Below, in pieces: positions 11,169 to 21,019 of a stretch of 41,451 nt of DNA. The translations under genes and the position numbers were made by a program. The DNA is taken from NCBI GenBank assembly GCA_024196135.1, contig JAMQCK010000192.1, forward strand, positions 1-41,451. The letters run 5' to 3'. The stretch is from Pleurotus ostreatus/Saccharomyces cerevisiae fusant (Eukaryota; Opisthokonta). The first letter of the stretch is position 1. Each line of letters begins with the position of its first letter. A model generated the notes under the pieces. It was not told where the DNA came from, searched no databases, and saw nothing but the letters and a program-made list of their open reading frames with translations.

Positions 11169-11555
11169 GATGTTTGTTTCCAAGTGAGAAAAGCGCGGGC
11201 GGCGTGCATGATGTCACTGATGGCCCCGGGGGGTGCCGCGATTTGATGGAATGTCACGTGCAGTTGCGGCGTAAGTAGCTACGAAAGCGTGCGCGGCACC
11301 AAGGTCCTGCAGGGCAGAGTTTTCCGCCTCATACCTGGGTGCAGGCTACGTAGGGAGAACACCCGGAGGCGGCTCATTGGTTCGCGAGGCTGTAGGACTT
11401 GGCGGCAGCGTTCATCAGTTATATGCGAGCGCTGCTATGCAATATAACAACCCATGGGTGAGCTACGCAATTACGGACGTGGGGCTGGGCCGGGCAGGCC
11501 GTCCCCCAGAACTTGGAGGTGTGCTCGGGCGAGCCGCCGGCCAGACCTCAGCCCA
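11169..11555. other. Intergenic spacer between genes B and C
   Basis: About 390 bp with no supported gene. It contains the frame-shifted remainder of the gene C C-terminus (about 11471-11555, see gene C) and the presumed gene B promoter; no clear TATA was found. Confidence 0.4.
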
Positions 11556-12508
11556 TCACGCCTCACCAGACCGGTATTGGCGTTGTTCGTTGCTTTTAAG
11601 GAGGGATTTGGTGGAGTTGTTGATATCGTGAGCAAGTTGCGCCTGGTATGCAGGTAGTGTCTGCCGAATATCGACGCCGTCGCAACTAGCGCAGCACTTC
11701 GCGGTGGGAATGCAGCGCCTACCCGCACGCACGCAGTGCGGGCAACCCTTTACGAGCTTTAGCCAAGTAGAACGATGGGTGTGCGGACTCACTGGGGTGC
11801 GTGCGTAGGGAACGTGTCGGGATGACAGCCCAGCTCCGCTGTCCTCGGCGTACTCTCTCTCCTGGTCGGAGATGCTCGGCGATGGATGGCGGCCGGGGAC
11901 CGACCCCTCGATTAAGACGCTGCAGAAGTTGTGGATCCCTCCATCCGCTACCCGACGTTGTTGGGAGGAAATAACGGTTGGATCACGCGCGCGTGCGGTA
12001 TGCTCCGAAGGCACCCCAGGAGGGTCCCCGGCGCGGGTGTCGGCGATTCCGCGCGGATAGCCTGGCTTTCCGGGATCCTAAAGGCTGCGTCAGAATATCA
12101 TCGCGCCTGAGAGCAATCACCCACCCCTAGCTCCACGAAAAGGTCTTTCAACTCGTGGACGGGATAGCCAGCTGCGTGCGCTATTGATTCAACGTCTTCG
12201 AGACGTCCGTGATCATGCACATCCTCTCCGGAAACCCTTGTCGGCAGATCCGCCACTTTGAAGCCACCCGGATGTTCTGAGATATAGACAAGCGCGGCGT
12301 CTGTGATGCCGCGCGTGTAACGGTCCTGTAGCCCCCGGACAACGGCGACAAGCATCTGGCGCAAGATACCGTCCTTGGGTGCAGTGTAGCGCGCGAAAAG
12401 GAGGACGTCATCAAGGGACCTCTTAATCATACTGAGCCGAACAGCATGATCACCTGCGATGAAGTGACAAAGGAGGGTCCTGCAGTGATCGTAGTACCCG
12501 GAGTCCAT
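11556..12508 (-). CDS. GYP-domain Cys-rich protein, copy 1 (gene C), frameshifted tail
   Basis: Model: exons 12125-12508 (384 nt), 11793-12077 (285 nt) and 11556-11747; introns of 47 and 45 nt; 286 codons. It is a paralog of gene D: exon 1 is exactly 384 nt in both, and both introns have identical lengths and phases. The N-terminal domain (about residues 1-128) is helical and ends GYPVHELKDLFVELG. The middle exon is disordered and starts DPGKPGYPR. Exon 3 opens with C-x2-C-x6-C then CCASC (GCPHCVRAGRRC), an incomplete Zn2Cys6-like pattern lacking the last cysteine. Around 11595 an extra base relative to D shifts the frame, so the protein ends at QYRSGEA. The continuation that aligns with D lies in the next frame down to about 11471. 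C is therefore either a shortened allele or a pseudogene. Confidence 0.7.
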
Positions 12509-12950
12509 CTTGATGGTTGCTGACAAGTCGAAAAGACGCTGAAATGATGGCGTAGGGGCAAGCGGAAGACCGTAACATCATATGGAGGCACATGTGCAGG
12601 GCCAATTGAGAACGCCGAGGATGCGGGCCGGCCGACTGCGCAGCGCCGTTAGAGCGTTCCTCGCGCGTTGTATGTCGCACAGCTTTTGTGTAAACTTTAC
12701 AATTGAGGCAGAAAAATGTCCGTTTATCTGGAGAAATAGGATATGCATATTGCGGACCTCCGCACTGCACCCGAGCGCACGTCCACTAGAAACAGCTCCA
12801 CATCGGCCCCTCCAACCCCCCCAAGACGTTAAAGTGCCCGCTACTATGACCGAATACCTTGCCAGTGCTTATGCACAGTTCCCGGCGACCGTAGAAGGTT
12901 TCGGATTGCATTTGGAGTGCGGGAGGGGGTGGCGGGGGTCGTGGAGCCGC

Positions 12951-13810
12951 TCAGTTGGGATGGCCTGCCGACAAAAGCTCCTCTAGCGTATACGCCTTGT
13001 CTTGCCACAGGCCTCCCGGCCCGTTGTGAAGCAGGCTACAGCTGCGGGAGCGTATTGTGCACTCGGCACAGCCGTTGCAATTCGGTAGAGTGATGCAACA
13101 CACCCTGCGCGACTTTATACATCGCAGGCATGCCTGTTGAAAGGGTTAGCAAGCAGCCGCATAGATTTACATGGCCTGCGCACCGGAGAGGGCGCGACTT
13201 CCGTAGCTACCATAGACGACGCGGCATACTCGTCCCAATACCACTCATTCGTCAATAGTTGGGATTCCGTGATGTTGAGCCTGAAGAAATCGTACGTCCT
13301 CTGTTAGCCTGGGGTTTATGCGCAGCGCGTAAATGGCATACTCTTCGAAGGCGGTAGGAGGCTCGGAAAAGGGGATTCTGAGGATAAAACGACGATAGAT
13401 GAGTTTCTGCTCGCGCTATAAGATGCTTAGCGTTTGCCGGAGATGCCAAGGGCCTGGCGTACCACGAGGGCGTCAAAAAAGCGCCTTGCCGCGTCGGCGG
13501 GGTAGCCGGCGCGCTCTGCCACACGATGGACGTGATCGGCATGGCCCTCCCAGGAGGAAGGCAGATCGGGGCGGTGTGCGCCCGGATGCATCTTGCTGAA
13601 GGCAAAGACAGAGGTGATGTACCGGGCGTACATATTACAGGCGGTGATCAGCAACATGTCGCGAATTTCAGGGCTGTCGCCCGAACGGCTGTGTACGTAG
13701 TCCAGCAAGATCGCTAGGTGGTGGTCGATGAAGTCGTAGCGTTCCTCGTCTGATGAGCAGATGAAACGGAGGGCTAAGGCTTTTGCGTCAGTCAGAGCGA
13801 CTCCATCCAT
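12951..13810 (-). CDS. GYP-domain Zn2Cys6-like protein, copy 1 (gene E)
   Basis: Model: exons 13463-13810 (348 nt), 13342-13415 (74), 13184-13280 (97) and 12951-13133 (183); introns 47, 61 and 50 nt; 233 codons. Start chosen at MDGV, aligned with MDAD of gene F. Residues 1-116 form a helical domain (ALRFICSSDEERYDFI ... GYPADAARRFFDALV) related in layout to the C/D domain, sharing the GYP motif near its end. The linker exons encode REQKLIYRRFILRIP and an aromatic NEWYWDEY patch. Exon 4 opens with C-x2-C-x6-C (CLRCIKSRRVC) and CAECTIRSRSC, a full Zn2Cys6-like knot at the C-terminus. It lies upstream of gene C on the same strand, 442 bp away. Function unknown; nuclear DNA or telomere binding is only inference. 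Confidence 0.8.
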
Positions 13811-14268
13811 GTTGGTCAAAGGCAACAGGCACGGGACCGGCATGCTATTCCTCGCCGCCAACGATAGGGTGGCACGTGGGGCTGCAGGTGACGATATCGA
13901 CTGAGCCGGCCGGCCGATACGCGGCGCCGCCGAACTATCAAGCTGGCTCCGAGGCCACCAACACGTGGCTGAATTATTGCCGCATCGAGTGGCCTACGAG
14001 GCCGGCGCCACGCCGTGGATGCCAACTGCAGGTTAGGGTGGGCGGAAGGGGAGGGGGGGGGGGCTGTGGCTAGCGAAGTGCGCACAGCGCCAAGCCTCAG
14101 CGGTCGCCTTAACGGAGGGTCGGCTCTTGTGCCGTTCCGGCGTGTTCGACAGCTTAGGCATGTCCGCGGGGGCTTTCACCACGTCCCTGCACATCGTTCC
14201 AATTCGCAGCATGTTCGTGCATTTAATAATTCCACCACATCTACATAAGGTGCCAATGACAAGTACTC
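13811..14268. other. Intergenic spacer, genes E and M
   Basis: About 460 bp without a supported gene. It includes a G-run (about 14047-14063) and presumably the gene E promoter and the 3' end of the dioxygenase transcript. No TATA box is obvious. Confidence 0.4.
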
Positions 14269-15995
14269 CTATGCAAATAGCTTACTGTGTTCCTGCAGCT
14301 CATCCCACGTCGAGAACATCTCGACGCCCTTTTCCCACCGCTCCCGGTTTGCTTTCCGCGCGGCTGCGCGCTCCTCGGCCGTACACCCCGCGTAAAACTT
14401 CTCGTCGAGTTGAAACCCATGCTCGACCCATCGGAAGAGCGCGCCCGACGTGTACTGCGTCACCGAGTAGCGCGTCTCGCCCTCGGCGATGGCGGTGTTC
14501 GAGTGGTTGATGATGGCGGAAGGGATGAGGACGGTCGATCCCGGCGGGAATCGGATGATCAGCTTGCACTCCCAGAGGACGAGGTCGCCGCCGAGGTCAG
14601 GGTTGAAGTCCCCGAGGGCGGTGATGGCGCACCAGCCGAAGGATAGGTTGCCGAAGTCGCGGTGCTTGTACGTGACCGTGCGCGGGCCGAAGTTGATTGT
14701 TACGCAGGCCCAGACGCTGCGCGGGAAGTTGCGGCGAAGGGTGCGGTCGCTCTCGAAGAGCTTCTTCATGGTGTCGTTGTAGTATGCGAAAAGGCGCGGA
14801 GCCCAGTTAGCAAAGGCGTCTGGCAATGGAGTGAGCGGCGGCCGATCGTAGCGCGAGGTAAAGGGCGTACCGGACGCGAAGTGCGCGATGCGGACCATGG
14901 CCGGGAGGGCGATGAGGTAGGCGAGAACAGCGTCGAACTTTGCGTTGTGCACGAGGTTGCCGGGCTCCTGATAGGCCGTCAGCGCGTCCTCTGCTCCGTG
15001 AGTGAATAGGTACCGTTTGTCCACCACCGTGCGAAGGCCCGTTCGCCTGCGCTCCAAACTGCCCTCGCCGGTGGTCGCTGGCATCTTTCGGAAATGTGAC
15101 GTACTCGTTGACGGACGCGAAGATCGGGCCTAGAGACTCGGTGGCTGCGACGTACTCGGGGTCGTCGCAGCCGCCGATGCAGGCGGCAAACACCTTCCCA
15201 TCGGGGGCAAGTATCCCAGTAGGGGTTCTGCACACAGTCAGCCTTGGCGATATGCGGGGGGAGGGGGAAGACGACGTACACGCCGGACCAGTTCAGGAAA
15301 TCAAATCCGTGCTCGTTAATGAGCTCCTCGCGCGTGTAGATCGCGGTCTCCGTTTCCTCGCGCTTCGCCGTGAAGCCCGTGCTCGTCGCAGGCATGTCCT
15401 CCCAGTCGAGATCGACTTGCTCGCAGTCGGCATCGCGCAGATGCTTTGCATACGCCGGCCGAGATGTGTTGGGCGCCTTCCAGACATCGCGGCGCGCAGC
15501 TTTCTTGGCGCGATTGGTACGAGACCGCCGCTTCTTCGCCTGCGACGCGCCGCCCACTGCTGGGCTGTACTGTGACAGGTCCGGCGTCTGAGGTTTGGTC
15601 GAAGACTGCATGAAGGGGGGGAGAGGGATCCGCCTCGCCTTCTTTCTTGCGGGCGACTTGGAGGCGGTGGGGGAAGGCTGGCGTTTGCCGAGGCGCCGGC
15701 GGGCGCGTCCGGGGCTGGGCTTCTCCGACGGGGAAGGGGAGGATGAGCGAGAGGAGGAGGGCGCATTCGATACGGGCGGGGGGCGCGCCGTGCTGATGAG
15801 CGGGCGCCGGCTCTGCGCTTCCAAGCATCGGCCGACTTGCTCGATGAGGGAGGAGGGGTCCGAGACGTCGGCGCTTGGCAGCGCGGCTTCGTCGCGCTGG
15901 GAAACTTGCGCGTTGAGGTGGAGGTCCGTGAGGTTGAAGGCGCCGTCGCGAATTCGGTACGAAGCAGGACGGGGCAGCCCGCTGAGCGTCTTCAT
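14269..15995 (-). CDS. TET/JBP-like 2-oxoglutarate Fe(II) dioxygenase (gene M)
   Basis: Model: exons 15280-15995, 15014-15227 and 14269-14967; introns 52 nt (GTACGT ... GGCTGAC ... CAG) and 46 nt; 542 codons. The N-terminal ~200 residues are basic and Ser/Pro-rich with several nuclear-localisation-like clusters (RARRRLGKR, ARKKARR, KKRRSRTNRAKKAARR). The C-terminal half is a double-stranded beta-helix oxygenase: HRD (iron-binding HxD) in TYKHRDFGNLSFGW, the distal histidine in IPSAIINHSN, and the 2-oxoglutarate arginine in GETRYSVTQY. The segment GGDLVLWECKLIIRFPPGS is typical of the fungal TET/JBP-related oxygenases expanded in Agaricomycetes, which oxidise 5-methylcytosine or related bases in studied members. 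All catalytic residues are present and the frame is intact. It sits between the two duplicated gene pairs. Substrate is inferred. A start at 16070 is possible but less likely. Confidence 0.9.
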
Positions 15996-16089
15996 AGGCT
16001 GGGGTACCAATGCTGCGAAGCTTGTGATTAGAGGCCCTCGGGCAAGGGCACGCGCATCTCCCTCACCCATGAACGCGCAACGTATTCAC

Positions 16090-16165
16090 GAGGATTCGCC
16101 TGCGTATCTCTCCATGTCTCACTGCGGCGGAGGTGGCAGTGGCGAGATACGCAGGCGGTTCGCCA
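16090..16165. repeat. Structured hairpin element, copy 3
   Basis: Perfect 14-bp arms CGCCTGCGTATCTC (16097-16110) and GAGATACGCAGGCG (16144-16157) surround a loop nearly identical to copies 1 and 2 (TCCATGTCTCACTGCGGCGG...). The arm sequence differs from copy 2 at several positions but both arms changed together, preserving the pairing. It lies just upstream of the dioxygenase gene, over 12 kb from the other copies. Confidence 0.7.
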
Positions 16166-16199
16166 TGAAGGGAGCGCGTCTGTATGGGTAGAGAGGTGC

Positions 16200-17544
16200 G
16201 GTCCATGATATGAGGGCGCACCGGCTATCCATGGTGTAACGTTGACCATCGTTGATTGGTGGCGCCAGCGCCTGGCGACTGGCAGGAGGGGTCAGATGGA
16301 GCGGTCGCAAGACGAGAGGCGCGACCTCAAATATAGGAAAAAGAATCATTGTCACGTGCCAGCTCCCACGCCACATAATCGCCGTGCTTGGGGCGATCCT
16401 AGGAAGGCGGCGATTTCCTTGGGGCTGTAACCGATCGCCACCGTCGAGCGCTCGTGTCAAGGGTGGAAGGGCGGGGGGCACACGTCCAGCGATAGCTGTA
16501 GTTCATCAGAACCCCAGCGGCTGGATGCGTTAACATCTATACAACGGCGAAGTACCCGCGGGATGATCCAGAATACGTCGATGCCAGCTTGCCATTTGAT
16601 GTGCACATTTAGGGGGATGTAGGCGGGTATATACGTGCGCCTAAGGCACGGCTGAGTTGCGTAGATGGCGGTGGGTATGCGAGAGAGAGATGAAAGGGCC
16701 ACAAACGTCAAGAAAAAGCAAAAGTACTAAACCACGTGCGTACATCGCCTAAACAGATACGAGGTCTGCTAGTCAATACTGGCGGCGTCGAGGCCACTTC
16801 CAGCCACCTTGTTTATAGCGGCCTTCGCCGAGGAGGCCCCGGAGGCGCTCGGGGGTGCTCCCGGGCCTCCGGCCCTGCCGCGGGTGCTTGGGCTACGGTG
16901 AAGGGTGCTAGGGATGCCCCGAACGTCGGCGCCAAAGCCGCAGCCTGCGGCTCGGCATTGCCGGACGCGCTGCCCGGCCTCTGCAGGGACCAAAGCCCCT
17001 CGCCCCTTCGCAACTGTTCCAGATCGGACATGAATGTCGGCCGACGCCCAATCCGAGGGGGCCAATACGCCCGGTTGGATGGCAAGGGAGGGGCTTCTTT
17101 GGCAAAACAGGCTCTCGTAGGTACATTATCAGATAGGGTGAGGTACTAGAATGGGTGTTTGACCCCGTACGCGGGAGATAGAGGCGAGGGTAATATGCCG
17201 GCGCCCTCACCGTTTGACGACAGGCGATGCTGGCAGACGGCTACGTCCGCCGGCATCCGATTGCACGCGGCATGGCCATAGGTTCTCTGCCGCGTCGCGC
17301 AGCCCCCCAAGCGAGACTCTCCAAAAGTGCTCGTGTGTAGAACACCGGGCCGCTGTCATGGCAGGCGCGCACCGTTGCGAATGCGTCGATTAGGGAATTT
17401 GAAAGTGTACACGGCAGGCGAGGAAGTGCGAGGCGACGCTTGTACGACGCCATCAGTACGCAAGGGGGGCAAGCAGTGGCAGTCTACAAGAAAACCATGA
17501 ATTCTAAAGTAAAAGACCTAGCGATTGATCGCCGAGAGGTCGAG
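16200..17544. other. Long interval without a supported gene
   Basis: No model with coherent splice sites emerged. A Pro/Ala-rich minus frame at 16813-17085 (SDLEQLRRGEGLWSLQRPG near its start) resembles the disordered tails of neighbouring proteins and could be an exon or remnant, but it has no conserved motif. The rest shows only short overlapping frames. Confidence 0.4.
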
Positions 17545-18578
17545 CTACGGGCCCTTGTCCGGCCGAGGCACGGCGTCCGTCAGAGCCTGCACACGCGTTC
17601 GGGCGAGCCGCAGAGCTGGCACCATCCCATCAATCCTGGAAAGAGTGGCGGTAACGCTATTCGTGCTGCCAAGGGCGACTTGGGCCGAGTTTTTGATATT
17701 CTGAACGAGCCGCGCTTGGGAGCTGGGAAGCGTGTGCCGAATATCAACGCCTTCACACCTAGCGCAGCACTTCGCGGTCCGAACGCAGCGCGTACCCGCG
17801 CGCACACAGTCAGGACAGCCCTCCGCGGGTTTTAGCCAATTAACACGATGAGTTTGCGGACTCACTGGTGTGCGTGCGTAGGGAGCGTGTCTAGCTGACA
17901 GCCCACCTCCACCGTCCTCGGTGTATTCTCTCTCCTGCTCGGAGATAGTTGGCGATGGCTGGCGACCGGGGAGCGATCCTCCGATGACGACGCTGCAGAA
18001 GTTGTGGATTGTTCCGTCCGCCACCGCACGCGTCTGGGAGCCCGCGGCACTGGGGTCGCGCGCACGAGCAGATTCCGAAGCCGATGTGGGCGGAATGCCG
18101 GCGCGGATGGCGGGAATGTCGCGCGGATAGCCAGGCTTTCGGGGGTCCTGCCGGTTGGGTTAGAGGATAATAGCGCCCCTAAGCAATTACCCACCCCTAG
18201 CTCCACAAAAAGATCTTTCAACTCGTGGACGGGATAGCCTCTCGCGCGCGCCATCAGTTCCACGTCCTCCAGATGCCCGTGGTCATAAACGTCGTCTCCT
18301 GCTTCCCTGTGCCACGAATCCACCGGGTCCAAGCCGTTCGGATGTTCCACGATATAGAGAAGAGCAGCATTGGTGACACCGCGCGCGTAATGGTCCTGCA
18401 GACCCTTGACAACCTCAACCAACATTGTGCGATAGCCCACGTCCTCGGGCGCAGTATAGCGGGCGAAAAGCAAGAAGTCATCAAGGGAATGCTTGACCAT
18501 CATGGGCCGGACTGAGACGTCCGCCGTGAGGAAGCCGACGACGATGACCCTGCACCGCGCGTAGAAGTTTTCGTCCAT
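17545..18578 (-). CDS. GYP-domain Cys-rich protein, copy 2 (gene D)
   Basis: Model: exons 18195-18578 (384 nt), 17866-18147 (282 nt) and 17545-17820 (276 nt); introns of 47 and 45 nt; 313 codons. Start at MDENFY in the context CAGGATGG, aligned with gene C. The N-terminal helical domain (MVKHSLDDFLLFARYTAPED ... GYPVHELKDLFVELG) and exon 2 (DPRKPGYPRDIP, HNFCSVVIGGSLPGR) closely match C. Exon 3 carries C-x2-C-x6-C (CPDCVRAGTRC) plus CCARC, without the sixth cysteine of a standard Zn2Cys6 knot, then a helical tail (LVQNIKNSAQVALG ... RLARTRVQALTDAV). Unlike C, the tail frame is intact. The first intron uses GTGGGT; the alternative donor GTAATT three bases on would break the frame. The protein is unknown to me outside this family pattern. 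Confidence 0.8.
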
Positions 18579-18915
18579 CCTGAAGGTCGCTGGCAAGGTG
18601 TAAATGGTGACGTAAGAACCCGCGCAAGACCATGACGTCATTATGTGACTCATTACCGCGGCGTAGATAGAAAGGCGTACCGGGCGGCGTCGACCGACAA
18701 ATCAACGCCTTTACATAGAGGGGGTTTGCTACGCCGCGCGCTCCTGCTTACTCGGGAACACATAGGTCGCAAAGCTAAGAATTACCCCGCAGATGTAGCA
18801 TACATGTCTCTCGCTCAACACGCCGGCTGTAATTCTCCCAAATGTAGGCCTACTGTATGCGCATGGAACAGCCCGCTACCATCCGCGGGAGCGGAAACCA
18901 GCCGCGCCCATGCCC

Positions 18916-19843
18916 TTACACATCCTCGCGCGCCTTGGGCAGCATGGGCTGTGGCAGACCCGGGGGGAGGGTGTTCGTGGCGCGCACGGAGCTGTTCAGC
19001 TGGGACACGGCCGTCGAAAGTCGGCCAAGCGCATCCGCCACGAACTGCCCCATGTCTCCCTGACCACGGTCAGGTAGGCTACAGTGCCGAGACCTCAATA
19101 TGCACTCCCCGCAACCTTTGCGTGTCAGCCCGGGGAACATCATACACGGCTTGGGGGACCCGAAACACTGGTCGCATGCCTGCAAAAGACTATTAGGAGC
19201 TGTCGGCTTCGTGCGGATGGGAATGGCGCACCGGAGCAGGCATGATAGTGTACGGCACAATAGCGGAGGTGTCATATACGCGACTGTACCATTCATTGAG
19301 GTCCAGTAGACCTTCCTCTATGCTTCGACTGGGCAATTCATAGACCCGTTTTTAGCCTGATTACCCATGCAGCAGACGAAGGACGTACTCTTTGTCTATG
19401 GAATCCGGGATTTCGAGGACAACATTCCGATAGATGAGGTCTTGTTTGGCCTACAACTCTTAGCCGTTGAGTAAGGTACACATGTTCAGACTTACCACCA
19501 AACAGTCAAAGAAGTGGCGCGCTGCGTCGGCGGGGTACCCCATCTTACCTGCCATGCGATGGAGGAAATCCGTCTGCGTCTCCCCCGGGGGCGAAGGGTC
19601 CGGCCCGTACGCGTCGCAGTGCAGCGTAGAAAAGTTTTTCGCAGACATCGCGTAGCGGGCGAACATGGAGCAAGCGGTCGCGACCAGCGACGTCCTGACT
19701 GCAGAATCCTGCGGCGGAGAATTGGCCTCATAGTCAAGCAAACTATCCAGGTGGTCGGTAATCATGTCGTAGCGGTCGTCGTCTGAGGAGCAGATGAAAC
19801 GGACCGCTAAGGCCTTCTGGCTCGTCCGAGGGTCGGCGTCCAT
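18916..19843 (-). CDS. GYP-domain Zn2Cys6-like protein, copy 2 (gene F)
   Basis: Model: exons 19496-19843 (348 nt), 19389-19450 (62), 19232-19328 (97) and 18916-19179 (264); introns 45, 60 and 52 nt; 256 codons. Exons 1 and 3 have exactly the lengths seen in gene E and all intron phases match. Residues 1-116 are the helical domain (RFICSSDDDRYDMITDHL ... MGYPADAARHFFDCLV). Exon 3 has the NEWYSRVYD aromatic patch. Exon 4 starts with a complete C-x2-C-x6-C-x11-C-x2-C-x6-C knot (CDQCFGSPKPC ... CGECILRSRHC), followed by a short helix (MGQFVADALGRLSTAVSQLN). It lies 337 bp upstream of gene D on the same strand, repeating the E-C arrangement. Confidence 0.85.
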
Positions 19844-21019
19844 GGTGGTCGGTGCAGAAAAGGGAAGGAAACACGACGCTCCCCACCGATGGCGTCATAT
19901 CAGCCGGCATACGGCATGGGCGGCCTGCGTCATTGGCCACGGGGCACTCGGGGGAATGCCGATGGGCCTGGGCCCATGTGGGCCCGGCCACCGGCCCCGC
20001 AGCGGCCGGAGACCGTGGCCCTCGGCCGCCGAGTGTGCGCATTGCTTGCGCTTGTATTGGTGTGTGATGCAGTGGCCTTATTCGGCCAATACGGCACGTC
20101 CATGCGGGCATGCACCGAGGCTCCTGAAGTTGCATTTGCCTTTCAGCCTTATGCAGACACCCAGCCTCTGTCCCGACTGGCTACACAGTCCTTCATCCCT
20201 CTCTTGGACTCCCTTGGACGACCCGCAGAACGGACAGCTGATCGGCCGACCTTCTGTGGTAGGCGCCATGAACGCTGAGCAGTGCAGACCGTGACTTATA
20301 GTGGTTGGCAGCGATTAGTGTACGCTGGGCGCCCGCCCGATGACATAGACTTCATGCAAGAATGCGGCCGAACGGCGAGAGCGCCCTCGCGCAGGATTCT
20401 GCGCGACGATGTACGCATATCGAGACTTATCGGTGTGGTGACGCGCCTGACTGTCGCCAGGACCAGAACGATCGAAGCGCGCGATTCCTACTCTTTGTGC
20501 CGGGCCCGGATCCGATGGCGAGGGCGGCTTGGGGATTGGATACCTACACTGGGGTTGCGATCGCCTTCATGGCTCAGGGAGATCGGGCTCACACACTCAA
20601 TATAGTTAATGAAGCGCGGGCGAGGTTTACAGATGCGGAGACTACGCTCCTAACTGACCTTGTATTTACGTGGGCGCGGCTTGTCACTAGTGAGGCGAAT
20701 CGGCCTTGAAGTCGAAATGCCAATTCATTGTAGCCACATGACGAACGCTGAGAGAAGAAATAGCAAACTATATTCCTCCAGTCGTGCGCTCCGTGCTCGC
20801 CAGCTCCTTCGCGGCGTGTTCGAGCTCGGCACCACAAAAGATACCGCTATCAGCCCGTGAAATGCGACTGAGTATAGTCGAAAAGGCCGGCCCAGCCGTC
20901 GGGTGGCAGAATACGCATGGAGAGCATAATGGCCGCCGTGTTCCAAACGACGGACCGCTCTAAGTTGACTGCCGGTAACAGGTATGCGAGCAGATTGTAT
21001 TGTGGTGGCAAATCGATAA
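19844..21019. other. Interval with no firm gene, genes F and G
   Basis: Holds the presumed promoter of F and the 3' side of G. A minus frame at 20078-20269 contains CPFCGSS and further cysteines but no splice partners. A plus-strand protein-like stretch at 20362-20709 is annotated separately. Otherwise nothing is supported. Confidence 0.4.
20362..20709 (+). pseudogene. Possible plus-strand exon or gene remnant
   Basis: A frame ending at 20709 reads a coherent, helix-prone C-terminal stretch (WGLDTYTGVAIAFMAQGD, then ARARFTDAETTLLTDLVFTW). It is the only sizeable plus-strand candidate in the telomere-facing block. No upstream exon, start context or family is recognised, so it may be a remnant of a lost gene. 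Confidence 0.3.

Noticed and set aside
12450..12770. Minus-strand frame upstream of gene C with several cysteines
   Set aside because: No paired intron signals and no counterpart at the same place upstream of gene D; probably promoter sequence.
15593..16191. Long plus-strand ORF opposite the dioxygenase N-terminus
   Set aside because: Shadow of the Arg/Ser/Pro-rich minus-strand exon; no motif, and the minus frame runs into a complete oxygenase domain.
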